Source: Microthrixaceae bacterium
GTDB lineage: Bacteria > Actinomycetota > Acidimicrobiia > Acidimicrobiales > Microtrichaceae
NCBI GenBank assembly: GCA_027493675.1
Contig: JAOSKI010000043.1
Span: forward strand, 1-64,000
DNA: 64,000 nucleotides
Direction: 5' to 3'
Under the pieces are notes generated by a model. It was given only the letters and a program-made list of their open reading frames with translations. It did no database searches and was not told the DNA's origin. Made by a program: the position numbers and the translations under genes. Shown piece after piece: positions 58,132-64,000 of this stretch (positions within the stretch are counted from its first letter, which is position 1; each line of letters begins with the position of its first letter).

Positions 58132-61100
58132 CGGCCCTTGACCTCCACCATCGAGCCCGCCAGGTAGCGCTTCATGGCGGCATCCTCCTCGCCGGGGGTC
58201 ATGCCGGACTTGCTGCGCCACCAGACCCCGGAGCCGCCCTCGCCGCCGTCGGCGGCCTTGGTGATGCGCACGATGGTCTCCTTGGGCACGGTGTTGATCG
58301 CGTGGTTGTCCACATCGAAGCCGAACACGAAGGCCATGGCACCGGCCTTCTTGTGGAACAGGGTGTCGGTCTGGTGCAGTGGCGGCGACCAGCCGCGGGT
58401 GATGCTCTGCTGGCTACCGGACAGGAAGCTCGCCTGGTATCCGGTGTCGGCGGCCAGGGCACGGCCGTCCTTGCGTGAGCGTGCCGCCTTGTACGTCCTT
58501 GGTGTGGCCATGTTGAAGGCGTGCTTGAGCATCGTGACGCCCCGCGGTAGCCCGGGTTGTAGCTGACCCGCACCTGCAGCCGGGCCACGTCGTAGAAGTC
58601 GTCGTCCTCCTTGGCGCCGCGGTAGGGACGGTCGACGGAGTTGGCGTCGACCCAGACGTAGTCGCCGTCCGCGATGTCGAGCTCGCGGGCGTCGTCGGGG
58701 TTGATGTGCATCTGCGGATCGCCAACGCCGGGCATCCGATTGTTGGCCCGGTAGGGGTCGCCCCAGTTGTTGTTGTAGATCCAGTGCCAGTCGGTGACCG
58801 CCCACGACGAATGCGTGCTGTGACGTGACTTCGGCGTCAGGCACAGGAAGCGGTAGCCCTCCGCGATCAGCGGGTTCTCGGTCTTACGCACCTCCGACCA
58901 CGGCATCATCAGGTTGCGCACCTGACGCAGGTCCGGGTCGTTCTCGTCGATCGGTATCCCGTAGTCGTTCGGCCGCAGGTACGGGCTGCTCGACACGATC
59001 ACGTTGGGCAGGTACCAGGTCGCCTCGACCGCCTCGCGGTGCACGATCAGGTTCTCGCCGTACTCGATCGCCTCGGGAAGGTCGACGTACGCGCTCATGC
59101 GGCCCGTGTCTGTGTAGAAGGGCAGGCTGTCCTCCACCTGTTCGGTGAAGGGGATGCGCGGGTAGGTGCGGTACTGCATGAGCGCCCCGCCCGGTTCGCC
59201 GTAGCGTCCCTTCACGATGTCGTCGACGGTGTAGCCCTCGGTGGTGAACGACGCCCGCAGCACCCGGTCGAGGTACACCTCGGGACGGTCGGAGAACTGG
59301 AAGTACGCGCTGAACCGGTCCTCGCCGGTGAGCTCGGTGAGCGCATCGGCCACGCCGGCGAAGATGGCGATGTCGTCGCGGGTGTCGTGCAGCGGCTCGA
59401 TGCCGCCCTGCCAGATCTGCAGGAACGGGTTCGAGCACGACCCGCCCATCTCCTTGGTCTGCAACTCCATCCAGCTGCTCACCGGAAGGACGATGTCGGC
59501 GAACTCGGCCGATCCGGTCCACTCGATCTGCTGGTCGACGATCATGTCGACCTTCGGGTTGACGTTGTGGACTATGTCGTAGGCCCACTTCGCCTGGTTG
59601 ATCAGGTTGGCGTTGTTGTACCAGAGCACCTTGGTGGGCGTGGGCATGTGCGACTTGCCTGTGAACACCTGCGTCCCTCACCCGGCGTGTCGAGGATGAG
59701 GGGCGATCGCCGTCGCCCCAGTAGGCGACCTCCTCGCCGTGGATGAAGTGCTCGGTGGTGTCGAAGGTGTAGGGGGCGGCCGGATCCGTCAACGGCTTGA
59801 ACGGGTTCTCGTTGACGAACCCGCCGACGCCTGGGCCGAACCACTTCGCAGCCTGGAAGATCCCGCCCTTGTAGTTGCCCGCCCAGGTGCTCACTCCCCC
59901 TCCCGGTACGCCGATGCTGCCGACCAGCATGGCGACCAGGTAGGTGGCGCGGTTGTGGAGGGTTGCGTGGAAGTAGTGGTTCACTCCTCGCCGATGTGGA
60001 ACGCAACCGGGCGGATCGTCGCGATGTCGTCGATCAGGCGCTCCACGAGGTCACGGGGCGACTCGGTGATCTCGAGCACCGTGTCGAGGTCGTAGTCCGC
60101 GAGGTGCTCCTTGTACATGTTGAACGCGGTGGCGACCTCGACCTTCTTGCCGTCGGCAAGGGTGACCTCACCGCTGTACTCGAGCGCCGGCTGGATGTTC
60201 TTCTCAGCCAGGCGATCCCCGACGTCCTCGCGGTTGATCGCCCGCACCTTCCCGGTCGCTCCGTCGAACACGACCCGGTCGCCGATCTGCGCGTATTGCC
60301 TCCGCGGTCATGCCGTGCAGCTCGAAGCTCGGCCCGGACGGATCGAGCGACGGTTGGTACCCGGCGAAGACGTCTTCCGGGCGCAGGCGCTCCAAAGTGT
60401 CGAGACGCACCAGGAGGGGCATGTCGGTGAAGCGGACGAGGAAGTTGCGATCGATGGCGTCACGGTCGATCAACGCCTTGGCGATGCCCAGCATCAGGGC
60501 CGTGTCCGACAGGCCGGCCCGGACCGGTATCCAGTAGTCGGACTTGGTCGAGGGTGGTCCGTACTCGGGGATGATCGACACGATCCTGCCGTCGCGCTCC
60601 ATCACCTCGTGGAACCAGTGGCTGTCGGGCATCTTGTTCTCGACGAGGTTCTTGCCGATCATGACCACGAGCTTGCTGTTGCGCATGTCGTTCATCTCGA
60701 CTTCGGTGCTCTGCAGGCCGTGCACGAAGGGGAACCGGGGGCCTGGTCACCACGCCAGGTGTACTCGGACCACTCGCGGCCACCGGCGGCCTCGTCCTCG
60801 CCCACCCCTCGGACATCCGCGCCGAGCAGCGCCAGCATGGTGGCGAAGCGCCCGAGGCTGAACTTGCCTGCCACCCCGTGCACCGGCAGCGACGAACCGA
60901 ACTTCATGGTGCGGACGCCGGACTCCTCCCAGAACTCGAGCATCTCCTCGGGATACTCGTCCTTGTCGACCAGGCGCGCTTTGCCCTCTTCACCGCTGTA
61001 GGTCTCGGCGATCGCCCTCAGACCCTCGGCCACGTAGGTGTTCATCTCCTCCCAGGTCAGGCGCTCGAAGGTGTCGTCGCCACGGGTGTCGAAGTGGTAC

Positions 61101-61609
61101 TCGGTTCGCAGCGACGGGTCGTCGGACAGTGACGGGAACCCTGCGTCGGCCCAGCGCTTCCAACCCGAGCGGACCATCGGGTACTTGCTGCGGTACGGAC
61201 CGTACACACGACGGTGCAGGGTGAAGCCCTTCGCGCACGCACGCGGGTTCCAGTGCACGGTCGAGGAGTTCCCCTGGGGATCGTGGTAGTCACCGCCGTC
61301 GTAGTTCTGCTCCAGACGGGTGACCACTCCGTTGCGGGTGAACGCGCGTAGGCGGCACATGTGGGTGTCGTTCGGCGCGCACACGAGGGTGAAGCTGTCG
61401 TCGTAGGCGTACTGGTCGCGGTATATGCGCTCCCAGTCGCGGCTGGGGTAGCTGAGCAACGGGTTCGCGATGTCCTCCTGAGCGGACAGGAAGTTGAACC
61501 CGACCTCGGAGTACACCGACGCGGCCACGACCGCCCCGGAGCCGAACTGCAGGAACCTTCGTCGACTGAATGCCCCGCCGGTGGGTTCTTGGTCCTCGCG
61601 TGAAGCCAT
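58128..61609 (-). CDS. Nxr-like type II molybdopterin oxidoreductase alpha subunit
   Basis: Catalytic subunit with a bis-MGD molybdenum site, about 1160 residues. A Tat signal (SRRRFLQFGSGAVVAAS, residues 15-31) shows export. The FS0 region CAPNDTHMC (Cys77, Asp81, Cys85), then RAFTRNGVVTRLEQNYD and NPRACAKGF (Cys125), followed by LHRRVYGPYRSKYPMVR, resembles NxrA. The first 290 residues are intact. Later parts (GLQSTEVEMNDM, VVMIGKNLVENKMPDSHWFH, NGANLINQ-like NNANLINQAKWAYDIV, VIVSSSPYLRPND, GVTMLKHAFNMATP) lie in shifting frames with changes near 60735, 60290, 59995, 59715, 59665 and 58560. The stop overlaps the small protein. Confidence 0.9.
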
Positions 61610-61769
61610 CGGGCCCTCTCGGTAGCGGTCCTGTGGAAGTCCTTGCGGAATCAACTGTTGCTGACGAACAGACCCTAGACAAACTCGTCGCGACTCCGCA
61701 ACGAACGGCCGGGGGCGCCCGGACGCGACCGGACCCGTGCCGCGGATCGCAGTTCCCGCCTGCACCCGC

Positions 61770-62209
61770 TCAGCCGGCAGGCGTGATGCGGATCGCGTCG
61801 AACTCCCAGAAGGCCCGCAGGCTGCGGATCAGGCCGGCTTCGTCGACGAGGTAGATCGCCACCACGTCGACGCTCGCGGTCGACCCGTCGGGGAAGGCGG
61901 TCACGATCGTGAGCTCGTTGGCCACCTCGTCACCACCCGCATGTGACGCGCGCAGGTTCATCCGCACGTCGTTGGGCCCGATCACGCTGTCCCAGAAACC
62001 ACCGATGGCATCCACTTTCCACGGTGGCCCTCGCCGGTCTCGTCCAGCGGGGACGGCCCCACAGGATCCTGCACCACCGCGTCGTCGCGGAACAGCGCCA
62101 GCCATGCACTGCGGTCACCGGCGTGAACCGCCGCCCGTGACCGCAGCGAGGCGGCACGTGCCGAACGGTCGTCGTCGGCCGGCAACGGCGGGTCCAGGTG
62201 CTCTGTCAC
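61770..62209 (-). CDS. SnoaL/NTF2-like small protein
   Basis: Small alpha-beta barrel protein of the nuclear-transport-factor-2 fold, about 146 residues. SRAAVHAGDRSAWLALFRDDAVVQDPVG is the typical first part, and a shift near 62030 leads to DAIGGFWDSVIGPNDVRMNL and VDVVAIYLVDEAGLIRSLRAFWEFD. Proteins of this type serve as hydroxysteroid or polyketide isomerases or unknown enzymes. The GTG at 62209 overlaps the LLM oxidoreductase stop, so the two are an operon. Confidence 0.75.
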
Positions 62210-63099
62210 GGGCTGACCTCCAGGTCGCGCAGGGGATGGATGACGGTCTCGGCGAACCATGCCACCGAGTCGAGCTGGTGTTGGGCGTCCTCGGATCCCC
62301 ACCCGAGAAGTACCACGGCACGGTGATCACGTCGGTGAGGCCCATCTCGGCGAGCCGAGCCATCTCATCGGGCGTGGCGGCCACCATCGGGGTCGCCTTG
62401 ACCTCGAAGGCATCGTCGGCGCGGCCGGCCTCGTCGAGCGCGTCACGGAGGCCACCGATCAGCACCGACAGCTCGTCGGGGAGCACCTGCGCGCCGATCC
62501 AACCGTCACCGAGGCGGGCGGCGCGACGGAGGCCGGCGTCGCTGTGGCCGCCCACGTAGATCGGCACCGGGTGCTCCGCGGGCGGATGCGGGTCCATCCG
62601 TAGACGCTCGAAGTCGTAGTACTGGCCGTGGAAGTCCACGTACCCGCCGGCCAGCAGGTTGCGGATGATCGTGATCTGCTCGTCGAGCCGGCGGCCCCCG
62701 GGTGGCCATGTCCTGGTGCAGCCACTCGAACTCCTCGGGAATCCAGCTCAACCCGACACCCAGGCCCACCCGGCCGGGGAAGAGCGCTGCGATCGATCCG
62801 ACCGACTTGGCCACCAGCAGCGGCTCACGCAGCGGGGCCTTCAGGACGTTGGTGTAAAGGCTGATCCGCTCGGTGGCGGCGGCCACCGCCGGGAGGCCGA
62901 CCAGAGGATCCACGAACGGCGAGTCCTCGGGCCAGAAGCGCGAACCGTCGCTGGTGAACGGATAGTCCGCGGAGACCTTCTCGGGATAGAACACCGAATC
63001 GGGGAAGGTGACCGAATCCCATCCGGCCGCATCGGCGGCGCGTGCGAGGGGCAGCACCCGCTCCGGTGGGATCATTGCCAGCGCCAGTGTGAACTTCAT
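62206..63099 (-). CDS. LLM-class F420-dependent oxidoreductase
   Basis: TIM-barrel flavin-dependent or F420-dependent oxidoreductase, about 297 residues. The start MKFTLALAMIPPERVLPLARAADAAGWDS, ERISLYTNVLKAPLREPLLVAKSV and GRVGLGVGLSWIPEEFEWL are typical of the actinobacterial LLM family, as are PVPIYVGGHSDAGLRRAARLGDGWIG and VTVPWYF-like VITVPWYFSGG. Shifts near 62700 and 62285 interrupt it. The substrate cannot be told from sequence. The presence of this class fits an F420-using actinobacterium. Confidence 0.85.
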
Positions 63100-63211
63100 G
63101 GTCGTACTCCCGCGCCTGGCGCCACCGTAGTTCCGCTGCAGCGGGATCGTTGCCATGTGTCCACGGCCCGCCGGGTCGGCAACCTCGCCGTGGACGCCAG
63201 CGGCCGTGGAC

Positions 63212-63485
63212 TCAGCTGATCTTCATGAACATCTTCTCGACGCGCTCCACGTCGTAGCCGCTCCTCGGCTGCCTCCTGTGGGTGCTCCATGCAGTATGTG
63301 AGCCCCGATGCCACCAGCTTGAACCCGACCTGGTCGAGTGCCCTGGACGCTGCCGAGACCTGCGTGACGATGTCGGCGCAGTCGCGGTTCTCGGCCAGCA
63401 TCGCCTGCAGTCCCCGGACCTGGCCCTCGATGCGACGCAGCCTCTTGATCAGCGCCGCAGTGGTCTCCTCTGACAACTCCATCAT
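63212..63485 (-). CDS. CsoR/CstR-family repressor lacking the copper histidine
   Basis: Small all-helical repressor of the CsoR/FrmR family, about 91 residues. The helix pattern LIKRLRRIEGQVRGLQAML with NRDCADIVTQVSAASRALD is standard. In CsoR numbering, Cys36 and Cys65 are present but position 61 is Gly (VASGLTYCMEH) instead of the copper-binding His. This Cys-x-Cys-without-His pattern is that of CstR-type persulfide sensors. A frame shift near 63260 joins the tail GYDVERVEKMFMKIS. The start is the ATG at 63485 with a GGAG site. A likely operator lies upstream. Confidence 0.82.
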
Positions 63486-63525
63486 GATCTCCTCGTGGTG
63501 GCGGTGTGCTGCCCGCCACTCACAA

Positions 63526-63543
63526 GGATACCCCCCGGGGTTT
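63526..63543. promoter_or_regulatory. putative CsoR/CstR operator
   Basis: GGATACCCCCCGGGGTTT contains the inverted repeat TACCCC-CC-GGGGTT-like core, close to the G-tract palindromes bound by CsoR/CstR-family repressors. It lies 41 bases upstream of the regulator's start, in the gap before the acyl-CoA dehydrogenase, as expected for autoregulation. Confidence 0.6.
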
Positions 63544-63573
63544 GCCGCGCGCAGGCGCTGCCACGAACCAGCG

Positions 63574-64000
63574 CTACCCGCGGGCGATGCGGTTGAACGG
63601 CACCTCGCGGGTCTCGTCCAGCTCCCGGGAAGGCCCAGCACCCGCTCTGCGATCATGTTCCTCTGCACCTCGTCGGTTCCGCCACCCACACGGATCCCGG
63701 GGTTCAGCAGGAAGATGTGCTGCCACAGGCCCTGCTCGGTCACCGCCCTGGGACCGAGTACCCCGAACGCGGCGTCGGTCGCAGCGCTCAGCATCCTGGT
63801 CATCGCGAGCTTGGCAATGGCACCCTCGGCCGTGGGTATCTCCCCAGCGGCCAACTTCGACATGATCCGCGCGTTCAGGAACTCGAGGCAGCGTTGGTAG
63901 GTGTAGGCGCGCGCAAGCCGGTCGCGGTCGTTCGCGTCCACGTGCCCACCTTCGCGCGCCAAGGTGAACAGGTCCTCGGTGCGGAACAGGTTGATCGCAC
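63574..64000 (-). CDS. acyl-CoA dehydrogenase, C-terminal part (runs off the window)
   Basis: C-terminal end of an acyl-CoA dehydrogenase-like flavoprotein; the start lies beyond position 64000. YTYQRCLEFLNARIMSKLAAGE, the helix LAMTRMLSAATDAAFGVLG and NPGIRVGGGTDEVQRNMIAERVLGLP are typical of the C-terminal helical domain. The last part (RELDETREVPFNRIARG) is reached after a shift near 63633. It could take part in fatty-acid or steroid side-chain oxidation. Confidence 0.85.
   Translation of the reverse strand, partial: CDQPVPHRGPVHLGARRWARGRERPRPACARLHLPTLPRVPERADHVEVGRWGDTHGRGCHCQARDDQDAERCDRRRVRGTRSQGGDRAGPVAAHLPAEPRDPCGWRNRRGAEEHDRRAGAGPSRELDETREVPFNRIARG

Noticed and set aside
63212..63485. 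CsoR-family gene as a copper sensor
   Set aside because: The His at position 61 is replaced by Gly, so the standard copper site is incomplete, and no copper transporter is next to it.
1..64000. tRNA, rRNA or CRISPR elements
   Set aside because: I looked for T-loop sequence patterns, long conserved rRNA-like stretches and regularly spaced repeats and saw none that hold up.

Overview
The window is high-GC DNA with dense, mostly overlapping operons. It looks like an actinobacterium, most plausibly Acidimicrobiia or a relative. I infer this from an F420-type LLM oxidoreductase, a DprE2-like reductase, an actinobacterial-type group 3b [NiFe] hydrogenase operon containing a cyclic-nucleotide-binding gene, and small RelE/Phd and FitA-like modules. 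I saw no rRNA, tRNA, CRISPR array, transposase or phage gene. A key caveat is that many clearly conserved genes change reading frame one or more times, often with a second shift that restores the frame. I read this as single-base insertion/deletion errors in the assembly. Gene limits are therefore given as the span of the whole gene, with shift positions noted.

Layout. (1) 0.3-10 kb, minus strand: one long glycan-modification/export operon, in order carbamoyltransferase, a DUF5989-like micro-membrane protein, a membrane protein, an SGNH hydrolase, an ABC-2 polysaccharide permease (Wzm), two Wzt-like ATPases and a B12-binding radical SAM enzyme. (2) 10-16 kb: a divergent block with a twitch/SPASM radical SAM protein, an undecaprenyl-phosphate sugar transferase and a PglD-type acetyltransferase, facing a GNAT protein, a nucleotide-sugar epimerase and a membrane protein. 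(3) 16-18 kb: a GGDEF-EAL protein flanked by two copies of a palindromic repeat. (4) 18-30 kb: sbcD-sbcC, a FitA-like antitoxin, a methyltransferase, RelE with a short antitoxin, DUF488, a GH5 lipoprotein and DUF2252. (5) 29.5-37 kb: a group 3b NAD(P)-linked [NiFe] hydrogenase operon with protease, HypC-like chaperone, EamA transporter and a DUF6390-like protein. (6) 37-45.7 kb: a SulP transporter, a baeRF3-like protein, then an acyl-CoA synthetase-E1alpha-E1beta-E2-acyl carrier protein operon. (7) 45.7-53.8 kb: an ABC exporter, a two-domain universal stress protein, a P-type cation ATPase, a strong hairpin, a large GT-C-like membrane protein and DprE2. (8) 53.8-61.6 kb: a periplasmic type II DMSO-reductase-family complex whose beta subunit and alpha N-terminus closely resemble nitrite oxidoreductase. 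(9) 61.8-64 kb: a SnoaL-like protein, an LLM oxidoreductase, a CsoR/CstR-family regulator with a likely operator, and the end of an acyl-CoA dehydrogenase.

How it fits together. The first 16 kb probably builds, decorates (carbamoyl, acetyl and radical-SAM chemistry) and exports a surface glycan. The hydrogenase can exchange electrons between H2 and NAD(P)H. The Nxr-like complex can add an exported molybdenum redox step with nitrite, nitrate or a related substrate. Together they suggest a metabolically flexible organism able to use inorganic redox chemistry.
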